The notes beneath the pieces are model-generated. The model was not told the origin of the DNA, did no database searches, and saw nothing but the letters and a program-made list of their open reading frames with translations. The position numbers and the translations under genes were made by a program. From Firmicutes bacterium AM55-24TS (lineage in GTDB: Bacteria; Bacillota; Clostridia; UBA1381), in NCBI GenBank assembly GCA_003460745.1, contig QTVU01000042.1:1-24264 (forward strand): 24,264 bases of DNA, given 5' to 3'. Below, piece after piece: positions 6,876-14,485 of the stretch (positions are counted from its first letter, which is position 1; each line of letters begins with the position of its first letter).

Positions 6876-7325
6876 ATGAAAACAAAAATCTACGGAGCAT
6901 ACGGCTCAAACATTAATTTGGAACAGATGGCATATAGATGTCCGCATGCTGAAGTGTACAAGGTGGGGTACATAAACGGCTATCGACTCACATTCAGGAG
7001 CGGAGGCTTTGCCAACATTGAAAAATCCGAGGGAGACCGAGTGCCTGTTCTGCTTTGGGTTATTACAGAACAGTGCGAAAAGACACTTGACCATTATGAG
7101 GGTTATCCGAGCTTTTATATCAAGCAGAATATTTCGGTGGAAATTGATAACGGCGAAGATACGATTGAAGCGATGTTCTATGTTATGGACGATAAATACT
7201 GTCAAAAGATGCAGACACCGACAGAGTATTATTACGGAGGAATAGAACTCGGGTATAAATCTAACGGTATGCCCGTGGAGGAATTAAAGACGGCATTTGA
7301 ACGCTGTATGGCGGAGGTGAATTGA
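6876..7325 (+). CDS. Second gamma-glutamylcyclotransferase-like (AIG2 family) protein
   Basis: YGAYGSNINL (6-15) and LDHYEGYPSFY (71-81) are the two GGCT signature regions, with Glu75 as the expected catalytic residue. RVPVLLWV (55-62) is the conserved central strand. It is a paralogue of the 6106 protein: both share YGSN, RCP-A, G-VPV--W and LD-YEGYP, but the C-terminal halves differ. That fits duplication followed by divergence towards another substrate. At 149 residues it appears intact. AAAGGACG lies about 9 bases before the start, and a hairpin leader precedes it. The last bases carry GGAGGTGA, the ribosome site of the next small gene. Confidence 0.87.
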   Translation: MKTKIYGAYGSNINLEQMAYRCPHAEVYKVGYINGYRLTFRSGGFANIEKSEGDRVPVLLWVITEQCEKTLDHYEGYPSFYIKQNISVEIDNGEDTIEAMFYVMDDKYCQKMQTPTEYYYGGIELGYKSNGMPVEELKTAFERCMAEVN

Positions 7326-7326
7326 G

Positions 7327-7533
7327 ATGGATAATTTTTTTACACAGAAAAACTGTGACCGATGCGGAAAGTCTTTAAAAAACGGTCGAATTCAAAGTAT
7401 GTTTAATAGCGAATGTATCTGTATGGACTGCAAGAAAAAAGAATGTACCGATTCGGAATACAAAAAGTCACAAGACGCCGACATTGCAGAAATTCGCAAG
7501 GGAAACTATAACTTTAAGGGAATACGAGGGTAG
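7327..7533 (+). CDS. Small cysteine-rich phage/ICE protein, 68 aa
   Basis: CDRC (10-13) and CICMDC (30-35), with Cys40, suggest a small zinc ribbon. The conserved ending ADIAEIRKGNYNFKGIRG matches a family widespread on Clostridial plasmids, ICEs and phages, where it often sits beside amidoligase and cyclotransferase genes; its function is unknown to me. It starts two bases after the previous stop behind GGAGGTGA, so it belongs to the same operon. Confidence 0.75.
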   Translation: MDNFFTQKNCDRCGKSLKNGRIQSMFNSECICMDCKKKECTDSEYKKSQDADIAEIRKGNYNFKGIRG

Positions 7534-7536
7534 TAT

Positions 7537-7605
7537 ATACACAAATAAAGGCTGTACTTTTTGTATAGTAATGGTATTGATAAAGTCCTCACATAACGGT
7601 AATAT
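7537..7605 (+). promoter_or_regulatory. Regulon promoter copy 3 (dyad plus TTGATA-17-TAATAT)
   Basis: ATACACAA (7537-7544) and TTGTATAG (7561-7568) form the dyad, TTGATA (7577-7582) and TAATAT (7600-7605) the promoter, with ACATAACGG before the -10 and GTGTACAA after it. All distances equal those of the copies at 4093 and 4948. It drives the small gene at 7653. Confidence 0.75.
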
Positions 7606-7652
7606 GTGTACAACAAAAAGATAAACAGACCGAGAAAACGGAGGAAAACAAA

Positions 7653-7844
7653 ATGCTAAAATTAAAGAAACTTTACAGCCTTATCAACCGAAACGCAACA
7701 ATAAAATTGGTTAATGAAAAACGTACAGACGTTTATTTCTGCGGAACAGTTAAAGATATTCCTGACCAATATGATTTATGGAAAGTAGTTGACCTTTTTG
7801 AACTAAACAGCTATGAATATGAGATTATGATTACAGAAAAATAA
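7653..7844 (+). CDS. Small phage protein of unknown function, 63 aa
   Basis: No family is recognised. The sequence looks like one compact alpha/beta unit: a basic N-terminal helix (LKLKKLYSLINRN), then strand-like segments with conserved-looking aromatic residues (VYFCGTVKDIP, YDLWKVVDLFEL), ending in YEYEIMITEK. There is no membrane segment. GGAGG lies 9 bases upstream of the start. Regulon promoter copy 3 and an intrinsic terminator at 7861 enclose it, so it is a single-gene unit co-regulated with the amidoligase and the 4196 gene. Confidence 0.7.
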   Translation: MLKLKKLYSLINRNATIKLVNEKRTDVYFCGTVKDIPDQYDLWKVVDLFELNSYEYEIMITEK

Positions 7845-7860
7845 GAAAATACAATTTTTA

Positions 7861-7884
7861 AACCGCCTTAAATGGCGGTTTTTT
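7861..7884 (+). terminator. Intrinsic terminator ending the accessory module
   Basis: AACCGCC-TTAAAT-GGCGGTT is a perfect 7-bp stem followed by T residues. It separates the accessory genes from the terminase operon. Confidence 0.85.
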
Positions 7885-7934
7885 GTATGAAAATTTTTAA
7901 TGACAAGAAATTTATACGAATGGAGGTGATACGC

Positions 7935-8417
7935 TTGGCACAGAGGGGCAGAAAGCCGAAACCAACGGCAGTAAAACAGCTTGAGGGTAATCCAGGCAAG
8001 AGACAGTTAAACGCAAATGAGCCGAAACCTGCGGCTCGTGCACCGTCTTGTCCGAAATGGCTTGAAGATGATGCGAAAAAGGAATGGAGACGTCTTGCGA
8101 AACAGATGGAACAGCTCGGTATTCTAACAGAAGTTGATATGGCGGCTTTTGCGGGATATTGCCAAGCTTATGCACGTTGGAAAGAAGCAGAAGAATTTAT
8201 ATCAAGACACGGTGCTATTGTCAAAACTCCGAGCGGATATTGGCAGCAAGTGCCGCAGGTATCTATTGCTCAGCAGTATATGAAACAGATGAGCAAGTTC
8301 TGTGAACAGTTCGGTCTTACTCCTGCGTCAAGGTCAAGAATTGTAACAGACAGAGGCAATGACAGCAGTGATGACGCAATGGAACAGCTTCTTTCATTGG
8401 GCGGAGAGAAAAAGTAA
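7935..8417 (+). CDS. Terminase small subunit, P27 family
   Basis: The N-terminus AQRGRKPKPTAVKQLEGNPG followed by KR is the signature of the P27-type small terminase (Terminase_4). This protein recognises concatemeric phage DNA and guides the large subunit during packaging. Its centre (about 35-100) is helical, with PKWLEDDAKKEWRRL typical of the family. The TTG start at 7935 is chosen because GGAGGTGAT lies 4 bases upstream; the longer frame from 7872 would overlap the terminator hairpin. The length of 160 residues is normal. The stop overlaps the next start as TAATG, coupling it to the large subunit. Confidence 0.92.
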   Translation: MAQRGRKPKPTAVKQLEGNPGKRQLNANEPKPAARAPSCPKWLEDDAKKEWRRLAKQMEQLGILTEVDMAAFAGYCQAYARWKEAEEFISRHGAIVKTPSGYWQQVPQVSIAQQYMKQMSKFCEQFGLTPASRSRIVTDRGNDSSDDAMEQLLSLGGEKK

Positions 8418-9964
8418 TGTATGACGAAAATAAAGCAAAACGTGCAGTTACATTTATAAATGCACTTAAACATACAAAAGGCAAATGGCGGGGTGTGCCT
8501 TTTGAATTGCTGCCGTGGCAGGATAAAATAATAAATGATGTGTTCGGTACGGTAAAGGAGAACGGATACAGACAATACAACACAGCATATGTTGAAATAC
8601 CGAAGAAGATGGGTAAGTCAGAACTTGCGGCAGGAGTGGCACTGTATCTTACATGCGGTGACGGTGAATGGGGTGCAGAAGTATACGGCTGTGCAAGTGA
8701 CCGTCAGCAGGCAAGTATTGTGTTTGATGTGGCGGTGGATATGGTCGAACAATGTCCTGCTTTGAAAAAGAGAATTAAACCTGTTATGTCAGTAAAAAGA
8801 CTTGTGTATAAACCGACTAATTCATATTATCAAGTGCTGTCGAGCGAGGCTTTTACAAAACACGGTCTTAATGTTCACGGCGTAATATTTGATGAACTGC
8901 ATTCACAGCCAAACCGTGAATTGTTTGATGTAATGACAAAAGGTTCAGGTGATGCACGAACACAGCCGTTGTTCTTTCTTATAACAACCGCCGGAACAGA
9001 CCGAAACAGTATATGTTTTGAACAGCACCAAAAGGCAGTTGACATTTTGGAAGGCAGAAAAATTGATCCGACATTTTATCCTGTTATATACGGAATAGAA
9101 GATACAGATGACTGGACAGATGAGCGTAATTGGTATAAAGCAAATCCCTCGCTCGGACATACGGTTGACATCGAAAAAGTCCGTGCCGCATTTTTGTCGG
9201 CAAAGGAAAATCCGGCTGAGGAAAATCTGTTCAGACAGCTCCGCCTTAATCAGTGGGTTAAACAGTCAACACGATGGATGCAGATGGAGAAATGGGATGC
9301 GTGCGATGAAGTAATAAATCTTGATACACTTATCGGAAGGGAATGCTATGCAGGTCTTGACCTTTCAACAACACTTGACCTTACGGCATTTGTTTTGGTG
9401 TTCCCTCCGAGAAACGATACAGAAAAATATATAATTGTTCCGTATTTTTGGATACCGGAAGAAAATCTTCGTCAGCGTGTACGACGTGACCATGTTCCGT
9501 ATGATGTATGGAAAGCAAACGGATTTATACGAACAACAGAGGGGAATGTAGTTGACTACCGAAGAATAGAGGCTGATATAAAGGATATTGCAAGCAAGTA
9601 CATTGTGCGTGAAATAGCATATGACAGATATAATGCAACACAGATAATTCTTAATTTGCAGGATGAAGGATTGACGATGATACCTTTCGGACAAGGCTTT
9701 AAGGATATGTCACCTCCGACAAAGGAACTTTACTCGCTTGTTCTGAAAGAAAAGATTATACATAACAATCATCCTGTACTCAGATGGAATTTTGATAATG
9801 TATGCGTAGAAACAGATTCGGCAGAAAATATTAAACTTTCTAAGAAACACAGTACCGAACGAATAGACGGTGCGGTTGCAGCGGTAATGGCACTCGACAG
9901 AGCAGTTCGTAACGGTGGACAGCAGGGAAGTGTTTATGACAGTAGGGGTATTATTGTATTTTAA
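8417..9964 (+). CDS. Terminase large subunit
   Basis: This is the packaging motor ATPase and nuclease. Walker A is PKKMGKS (62-68), Walker B GVIFDE (155-160), and the coupling motif TTAG (190-193). The nuclease domain has its acidic residues at AGLDLSTT (Asp315), AYDRYNA (Asp403) and RIDGAVAAVMA (Asp484). The length of 515 residues and these motifs fit the Terminase_1 family paired with P27 small subunits and HK97-type capsids. It starts on the TAATG overlap with the small subunit. Directly after it, where the portal gene is usually found, a toxin-antitoxin cassette of about 1.1 kb is inserted. No defect is visible. Confidence 0.96.
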   Translation: MYDENKAKRAVTFINALKHTKGKWRGVPFELLPWQDKIINDVFGTVKENGYRQYNTAYVEIPKKMGKSELAAGVALYLTCGDGEWGAEVYGCASDRQQASIVFDVAVDMVEQCPALKKRIKPVMSVKRLVYKPTNSYYQVLSSEAFTKHGLNVHGVIFDELHSQPNRELFDVMTKGSGDARTQPLFFLITTAGTDRNSICFEQHQKAVDILEGRKIDPTFYPVIYGIEDTDDWTDERNWYKANPSLGHTVDIEKVRAAFLSAKENPAEENLFRQLRLNQWVKQSTRWMQMEKWDACDEVINLDTLIGRECYAGLDLSTTLDLTAFVLVFPPRNDTEKYIIVPYFWIPEENLRQRVRRDHVPYDVWKANGFIRTTEGNVVDYRRIEADIKDIASKYIVREIAYDRYNATQIILNLQDEGLTMIPFGQGFKDMSPPTKELYSLVLKEKIIHNNHPVLRWNFDNVCVETDSAENIKLSKKHSTERIDGAVAAVMALDRAVRNGGQQGSVYDSRGIIVF

Positions 9965-9998
9965 GATAAATTAACATAAAAATAATTAGGTAAATTTA

Positions 9999-10027
9999 TT
10001 GACTTTTTGACTCGGATTGAGTATAAT
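9999..10027 (+). promoter_or_regulatory. Promoter of the toxin-antitoxin operon with operator dyad
   Basis: TTGACT (9999-10004) and TATAAT (10022-10027) are 17 bases apart, close to the sigma-A consensus. Inside the spacer ACTC-GGATT-GAGT (10010-10022) is an inverted repeat, a plausible autoregulatory site for the antitoxin or the toxin-antitoxin complex. Confidence 0.8.
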
Positions 10028-10071
10028 AATCATAGAAAGAATAATACTATATATGTCAGGAGGTTTTTAGT

Positions 10072-10437
10072 ATGGGAACTATTAATAATCAAATTCTTAA
10101 TTTTGCCGATAAACTTATACCTATTTCTGATTTTAGTAAAGGAAAAACTGCACAGATATTTGAAGACGTAAAAAATAATAATGCAGAATATATTGTACTG
10201 AAAAATAATCAGCCGACAGCGTTGGTTATTTCTATTGACAATTATCGTGAAATGGCAGATAAGGCAGCAAAGATGGAACTATTACTTGATAAAATCGAAG
10301 AGAAAAGGCTTCTTGGTATTGCGAATGAAAGAATGAGCGATGGTCATGAAACCACAGATTTTAACGATGTAATTACTGAGTTGGGTTTTACAGAAGAAGA
10401 AATATATAATGGTATAGATGATGTGGAGTTTGAATAA
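10072..10437 (+). CDS. Phd/YefM-family antitoxin
   Basis: Residues 14-62 (IPISDFSKGKTAQIFEDV..., then YIVLKNNQPTALVISIDNYREM) match the Phd/YefM DNA-binding antitoxin fold. The acidic C-terminus (95-121) would wrap the toxin. Such antitoxins bind their own promoter and neutralise a RelE/ParE toxin. AGGAGG lies 7 bases upstream. The stop overlaps the toxin start as TAATG, giving coupled translation. It lies behind its own promoter between terminase and portal genes, a typical phage moron position; such a pair may stabilise the prophage or act in phage exclusion (inference). Confidence 0.9.
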   Translation: MGTINNQILNFADKLIPISDFSKGKTAQIFEDVKNNNAEYIVLKNNQPTALVISIDNYREMADKAAKMELLLDKIEEKRLLGIANERMSDGHETTDFNDVITELGFTEEEIYNGIDDVEFE

Positions 10438-10787
10438 TGTGGCAAGTTAAATTCTTAAATGAAGCAAAGAAAGATTTGGCGAAATTAGATAATTCACTGA
10501 AAGGGCAGGTATTAAAGGGGATTGCAAAAGTAAGAACAAATCCTCTGCCTGTTCCGCATGGTTATGGTAAGCCATTGGGAAACAAAGGTGGAAATAATTT
10601 GACTGGATTTTTCAAAATAAAATATAAAGGTATCGGAATTAGGGTAGTATATTCTCTTGTGTCAGAAGAAAAAATAATGAACATAGTTGTAATATCACAA
10701 AGGGATGATGAGTATTGCTATGAAATAGCAGCAAAATTGTATAATAAATATGGTGACGATATTTTTAGTAATATGTTCAGTGAGTAA
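10437..10787 (+). CDS. RelE/ParE-family toxin
   Basis: The 116-residue protein begins WQVKFLNEAKKDLAKLDNSL, the N-terminal helix pair of RelE-type toxins. It continues with GYGKPLGN (41-48), LTGFFKIKYKGIGIRVVYSLV (beta sheet with the basic residues that contact mRNA) and VVISQRDDEYCYEIAAKLY. RelE-like members cleave mRNA in the ribosome; ParE-like members poison gyrase. The sequence alone suggests RelE, but the exact target is not certain. The gene is coupled to the upstream antitoxin by a one-base overlap. Confidence 0.9.
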   Translation: MWQVKFLNEAKKDLAKLDNSLKGQVLKGIAKVRTNPLPVPHGYGKPLGNKGGNNLTGFFKIKYKGIGIRVVYSLVSEEKIMNIVVISQRDDEYCYEIAAKLYNKYGDDIFSNMFSE

Positions 10788-10911
10788 TATGTATATATTT
10801 TAAAAGTAAATAGTGCGAATTGAAAAATATAATTACAATTAAGATGAGGTTGAATGTGAATTGGGAAGAGCCAAACAAAAACGCAATAGAAAGATAAAAA
10901 AAGGGGAACGC

Positions 10912-11004
10912 GTGCGATTTGATTTACAAAATTCGCCTAAAAAGTTGGATGGGTGTCTATGTTTAATGATATTATTAGCATTATTTCATTTGTTGGATTA
11001 TTGA
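10912..11004 (+). CDS. Possible tiny ORF, 30 aa
   Basis: A GTG start with AAGGGG 5 bases upstream opens a 30-residue frame: a polar, basic N-terminus, then CLCLMILLALFHLLDY, a short hydrophobic end. It overlaps the 10959 ORF in another frame. A longer version from the TTG at 10861 would add a very basic segment (RAKQKRNRKIKK). Coding is not proven; the ribosome site is the main argument. Confidence 0.3.
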   Translation: MRFDLQNSPKKLDGCLCLMILLALFHLLDY

Positions 11005-11066
11005 TAAGTTTTATTGTTAAAAGTGATATTCCATCCCGATTACTCGAGGGTAAATTAAATAAATAG
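10959..11066 (+). CDS. Possible small membrane peptide, 35 aa
   Basis: MFNDIISIISFVGLLISFIV is followed by a polar tail ending LLEGKLNK. One transmembrane helix (about 4-20) and a charged tail are visible, with a weak GGATGGG ribosome site. An intrinsic terminator follows within 10 bases, so it closes the toxin-antitoxin cassette. No family is recognised. It could be a moron membrane peptide or a chance ORF; the 320-base stretch from 10788 to 11110 holds nothing else that I can support. Confidence 0.4.
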   Translation: MFNDIISIISFVGLLISFIVKSDIPSRLLEGKLNK

Positions 11067-11072
11067 ATTTTT

Positions 11073-11098
11073 AGCATCTCATTAGAGGTGCTTTTTTT
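11073..11098 (+). terminator. Intrinsic terminator before the portal gene
   Basis: AGCATCTC-ATTA-GAGGTGCT (one G-U) is followed by seven T. It ends the inserted cassette immediately upstream of the portal gene. Confidence 0.82.
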
Positions 11099-11110
11099 AT
11101 GGGAGGAAAT

Positions 11111-12346
11111 ATGGGGGTTATAAAATCAATATTCAAACCAAGAGACAAGCCAAAAAATCATACCGGTGACAGTATTGGAGGAGGACGTTCGTTTCCGTTC
11201 GGCAGGTCGTGGTCGGGAAAGTCTGTGACGGAACGGTCGGCTATGCAGACAACAGCAGTATATGCGTGTGTTCGTATCATATCGGAAACGGTAGCAAGTC
11301 TGCCGATTCATCTTTATGAATACACGGACAGCGGAAAAGAGCGAGCCTTTACGCATCCGCTGTACAGACTTCTGCATGATATACCCAATCCCGAAATGAA
11401 CAGTTTTATAATGCGTGAGGTTATGATGTCACATCTGCTTTTGTGGGGGAATTCGTATTCACAGATTATCCGAAACGGTAAAGGTGAGGTTACGGCACTG
11501 TATCCGCTTATGCCGGAAAAGATGCGTATAGACAGAGGTGCGGACACAAAAATATATTACACATATAACAGTGATAAGCAGGGGACATTTGTATTTTGCA
11601 AAGATGAAATTCTGCATATAGTCGGATTGGGATTTGACGGACTTGTGGGATACTCGCCGATTGCTATGGCTAAGAATGCGATAGGACTTTCTATTGCTGC
11701 CGAAGAATACGGCTCAAGTTTTTTCTCAAACAGCGGTACACCAAGCGGAGTTTTGGAACATCCGGGAGTTTTGAAAGAGCCTGAAAAAGTTCGTGACGCA
11801 TGGAATGACGCATACGGCGGAAGTTCAAATGCACACAAGGTTGCAGTGTTGGAAGAAGGAATGAAATTCAATCCGATTTCGATAAATCCTCATGAGGCAC
11901 AGTTTCTTGAAACAAGAAAATTTCAGGTGAATGAAATATGCAGAATATTTCGTGTTCCTCCGCATATGATTGCCGATTTGGAAAAATCAAGTTTTAACAA
12001 TATAGAACAGCAGTCGCTTGATTTTGTAACGAATACAATCCGACCGTGGCTTGTGAGGATAGAGCAGACAATATTTCAGCAGCTTCTGACAGAAGGAGAA
12101 CAGAAGAAATACTTCGTAAAATTCAATGTTGACGGACTTCTGCGAGGGGATTTTAAAAGCCGTATGAGCGGATACGCTATCGGCAGACAGAATGGATGGT
12201 ACAGTGCAAACGATATAAGGGAATTGGAGGATATGAATAAAATACCTAAAGAGCTTGGCGGTGACAGATATTTATGTAACGGCAATATGGTTGATATAAA
12301 TAATGCCGGAAATTACAACAGCGGGGGTGAAAGTGAAAATGAGTAA
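11111..12346 (+). CDS. Portal protein, HK97-like
   Basis: The portal forms the dodecameric ring at one capsid vertex through which DNA is packaged and released. Family signatures include SAMQTTAVYACVRIISETVA, LWGNSYSQIIRN, the LEKSSFNNIEQQSLDFVT block and the C-terminal part with DGLLRGD. The start at 11111 is preferred over 11099: GGAGG precedes it, whereas the earlier ATG follows the terminator T-run with no ribosome site. This gives 411 residues, a normal length. The 3' end overlaps the protease gene by 8 bases. Confidence 0.94.
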   Translation: MGVIKSIFKPRDKPKNHTGDSIGGGRSFPFGRSWSGKSVTERSAMQTTAVYACVRIISETVASLPIHLYEYTDSGKERAFTHPLYRLLHDIPNPEMNSFIMREVMMSHLLLWGNSYSQIIRNGKGEVTALYPLMPEKMRIDRGADTKIYYTYNSDKQGTFVFCKDEILHIVGLGFDGLVGYSPIAMAKNAIGLSIAAEEYGSSFFSNSGTPSGVLEHPGVLKEPEKVRDAWNDAYGGSSNAHKVAVLEEGMKFNPISINPHEAQFLETRKFQVNEICRIFRVPPHMIADLEKSSFNNIEQQSLDFVTNTIRPWLVRIEQTIFQQLLTEGEQKKYFVKFNVDGLLRGDFKSRMSGYAIGRQNGWYSANDIRELEDMNKIPKELGGDRYLCNGNMVDINNAGNYNSGGESENE

Positions 12347-13067
12347 ATTTTGGAGGTTCAAGACTGTTAAAAACAAAATAGACGAAGAAAATGAAAGCAC
12401 AGAAAATGTGCTTTTTTTAAATGGCGTAATTGCGGAAGAAAGCTGGTACAGCGATGATGTAACACCGAAAATGTTCCGTGATGAACTTAATCGGTACTAC
12501 GGTGATATTACGGTATGGATAAACAGTCCGGGCGGTGACTGTTTTGCGGCAAGTGAAATATATACGGCACTGAAAGAACATAACGGCAAAATTACCGTTA
12601 AAATAAACGGCATTGCGGCAAGTGCGGCATCTGTAATTGCAATGGCTGGGGATATGGTTGAGATGTCTCCGACATCAATGATTATGATACATAATCCTTC
12701 AATGATGCTTTACGGACAGGCATCGGAACTTGAACAAGGTATTGATTTTCTTAACGAAGTAAAGGAATCAATTATAAATGCTTATCAGATAAAGACCGGA
12801 CTGTCACGAAGCAAACTGTCACATTTGATGGACGGAGAAACATGGATGAATGCACATTCGGCACATGATATGGGGTTCTGCGACAAAATCCTATACGGCA
12901 ATGATGACAGCACTGATAATCAAGATATGATTTTTGACAAAACAACAATGGTGACCAATACCATTGCCGCAATGCGCAAGAAACTTAAGCCGATAGTCAA
13001 GCCGGAAGATTCAAAGTATTGTATTCCGTCAGAACAGTTTGAAGCAAGATTAAATTTATTGAAATAA
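12339..13067 (+). CDS. ClpP-like prohead protease
   Basis: This is a serine protease of the ClpP fold used by HK97-type phages to cleave the capsid scaffold. NSPGGDCFAASEIYTAL (62-78) is the oxyanion region, GIAASAASVIAMAG (91-104) holds the nucleophile (probably Ser95), MIHNP (116-120) holds His118, and MGFCDKI near 178-184 fits the region of the catalytic aspartate. The start at 12339 is chosen because GGGGGTGA lies about 9 bases upstream; a longer reading from 12303 lies within the portal gene. The length of 242 residues is typical. The major capsid gene follows after 14 bases. Confidence 0.93.
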   Translation: MSKFWRFKTVKNKIDEENESTENVLFLNGVIAEESWYSDDVTPKMFRDELNRYYGDITVWINSPGGDCFAASEIYTALKEHNGKITVKINGIAASAASVIAMAGDMVEMSPTSMIMIHNPSMMLYGQASELEQGIDFLNEVKESIINAYQIKTGLSRSKLSHLMDGETWMNAHSAHDMGFCDKILYGNDDSTDNQDMIFDKTTMVTNTIAAMRKKLKPIVKPEDSKYCIPSEQFEARLNLLK

Positions 13068-13081
13068 TGGGGGTAATATAA

Positions 13082-14266
13082 ATGGCGTCAATAACTGATT
13101 TAAGACAAAAAAGAGCAGCGTTATGGGAAAAGACAAAGAAATTTCTTGATAATGCAAAACGAGAAAACGATATGCTTTCAGCAGAGGACGTGGAAACATA
13201 TGAAAAAATGGAGAGTGAAATTGTTGCTCTCGGCAAGGAGATAGACATTTTAGAACGTCAGGCAGAGATGGAAAAAAGACTGAATTCTCCGGTTAATACA
13301 CCCGTTCTTGAAACACCTAAAACGAACGGTAATACAAAAACTGGCAGAGCAAGTGACGAATATAAGCAGGCGTTTTGGAAGCTTATGAAGAATAATCAGC
13401 TGTCATATTCGGTGCATGATACGTTGCAGATTGGTACTGACAGTGACGGCGGATATCTTGTTCCCGACGAATACGAGGCAGTTCTTATTGACAAACTTGC
13501 CGATGAAAACATTATGCGAGGATTAACTACAATCATAACAAGTGCAAACGGTGATAAAAAGATTCCGGTAGTTGCATCTCACGGTGAGGCTGTGTGGACA
13601 GATGAAGGCTCGGAATACACTGAAAGCGATGATGAGTTCGGAACTGTATCTCTTGGAGCTCATAAGCTAAGTACGATTATAAAAGTATCGGAAGAACTGC
13701 TCAATGACTCCGCATTTAATCTTGAAACATACATATCATCGGAATTTGCAAGAAGAATGGGTGCGGCAGAGGAATTGGCATTTATAAACGGCAACGGTAC
13801 AGGAAAACCGACAGGTGTGTTAAATACAGCTGAAGTAGGGGTTACGTCTGCTGCGTCAAACGCAATTACGACAGATGAAATAATTGACCTATATCACAGT
13901 CTTAGAACACCGTATCGAAAGAATGCCGTATTTATATCAAGCGACAGTACAATAAAGGCTATAAGAAAACTTAAAGACAGTAACGGTCAGTATTTATGGC
14001 AGCCGGGTCTGCAGGCGGGACAGCCGGATACAATTCTTAACCGTCCGATACATACTTCTGCATATATGCCTGAGATAGAGTCCGGCAATAAGATATTGCT
14101 GTTTGGTGATTTATCATATTATTGGGTGGCTGACAGACAAGGACGTTCATTTCAAAGATTGAATGAACTTTTTGCAAAGAGCGGACAAGTCGGTTTCCGT
14201 GTATTCCAAAGATTGGACGGAAAGCTGATATTGCCTGAATCGGTTAAAACTGTTCAGATGAAATAA
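13082..14266 (+). CDS. Major capsid protein, HK97 family
   Basis: Residues 1-100 are a charged coiled coil (scaffold-like delta domain, LRQKRAALWEKTKKFL...LGKEIDILERQAEMEKRL) that the upstream protease should remove. The shell domain follows, with IGTDSDGGYLVP (117-128), VWTDEGSEYTESD, AHKLSTIIKVSEELLNDS and NGNGTGKPTGVLN, all classic for the HK97-fold Phage_capsid family. It ends LFGDLSYYWVADRQGRSF and VGFRVFQRLDGKLILPE. At 394 residues it is full length. GGGGGT lies 8-9 bases before the start. Confidence 0.96.
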   Translation: MASITDLRQKRAALWEKTKKFLDNAKRENDMLSAEDVETYEKMESEIVALGKEIDILERQAEMEKRLNSPVNTPVLETPKTNGNTKTGRASDEYKQAFWKLMKNNQLSYSVHDTLQIGTDSDGGYLVPDEYEAVLIDKLADENIMRGLTTIITSANGDKKIPVVASHGEAVWTDEGSEYTESDDEFGTVSLGAHKLSTIIKVSEELLNDSAFNLETYISSEFARRMGAAEELAFINGNGTGKPTGVLNTAEVGVTSAASNAITTDEIIDLYHSLRTPYRKNAVFISSDSTIKAIRKLKDSNGQYLWQPGLQAGQPDTILNRPIHTSAYMPEIESGNKILLFGDLSYYWVADRQGRSFQRLNELFAKSGQVGFRVFQRLDGKLILPESVKTVQMK

Positions 14267-14278
14267 TAGGAGGGTAAA

Positions 14279-14485
14279 ATGAAAATAAAGATAACAACTT
14301 CATGCTCGGGTTTGACTTTCAGTTTTTCTGAAGGTCAAACTGTTGATGTTGACAAGAAAATAGGCGAAGATTTGGTTCAGTGCGGATTTGCGGAAGAAGT
14401 AAGGGACACTAAAATAACAAGAAGGGACACTAAATCTAAAACCGTGCAATCTAAAACGGAGGAAGAAGAAAGTGCTGACGATTGA
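14279..14485 (+). CDS. Small head-region protein with repeat-derived acidic tail, 68 aa
   Basis: The first 42 residues form a small beta-rich unit (KIKITTSCSGLTFSFSEGQT, then a VDVDKKIGEDLVQCGFAEEV turn) like the short proteins often encoded after the capsid gene. The rest is low complexity: RDTK occurs twice (43-46 and 49-52), followed by an acidic end. The two RDTK units are encoded by two copies of AAGGGACACTAAA, a repeat that also occurs twice near 17.7 kb. The extension therefore seems to come from insertion of that repeat. AGGAGGG lies about 5 bases before the start. It overlaps the next gene by 14 bases. The role is unknown. Confidence 0.7.
   Translation: MKIKITTSCSGLTFSFSEGQTVDVDKKIGEDLVQCGFAEEVRDTKITRRDTKSKTVQSKTEEEESADD
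14401..14434 (+). repeat. Two copies of the AAGGGACACTAAA repeat
   Basis: AAGGGACACTAAA occurs at 14401-14413 and 14422-14434, spaced 21 bases, in frame inside the small gene at 14279. Two more copies lie at 17657-17669 (TGGGGACACTAAA) and 17713-17725. Confidence 0.7.

Noticed and set aside
7872..7934. Longer N-terminus for the terminase small subunit
   Set aside because: It would begin inside the terminator hairpin and has no ribosome site, while TTG at 7935 has GGAGGTGAT at the right distance and gives the usual family N-terminus.
10805..10833. Promoter for the tiny ORFs at 10.9 kb
   Set aside because: TATAAT occurs at 10828-10833 but there is no acceptable -35 at 16-18 bases and no extended -10, so transcription from the toxin-antitoxin promoter is more likely.
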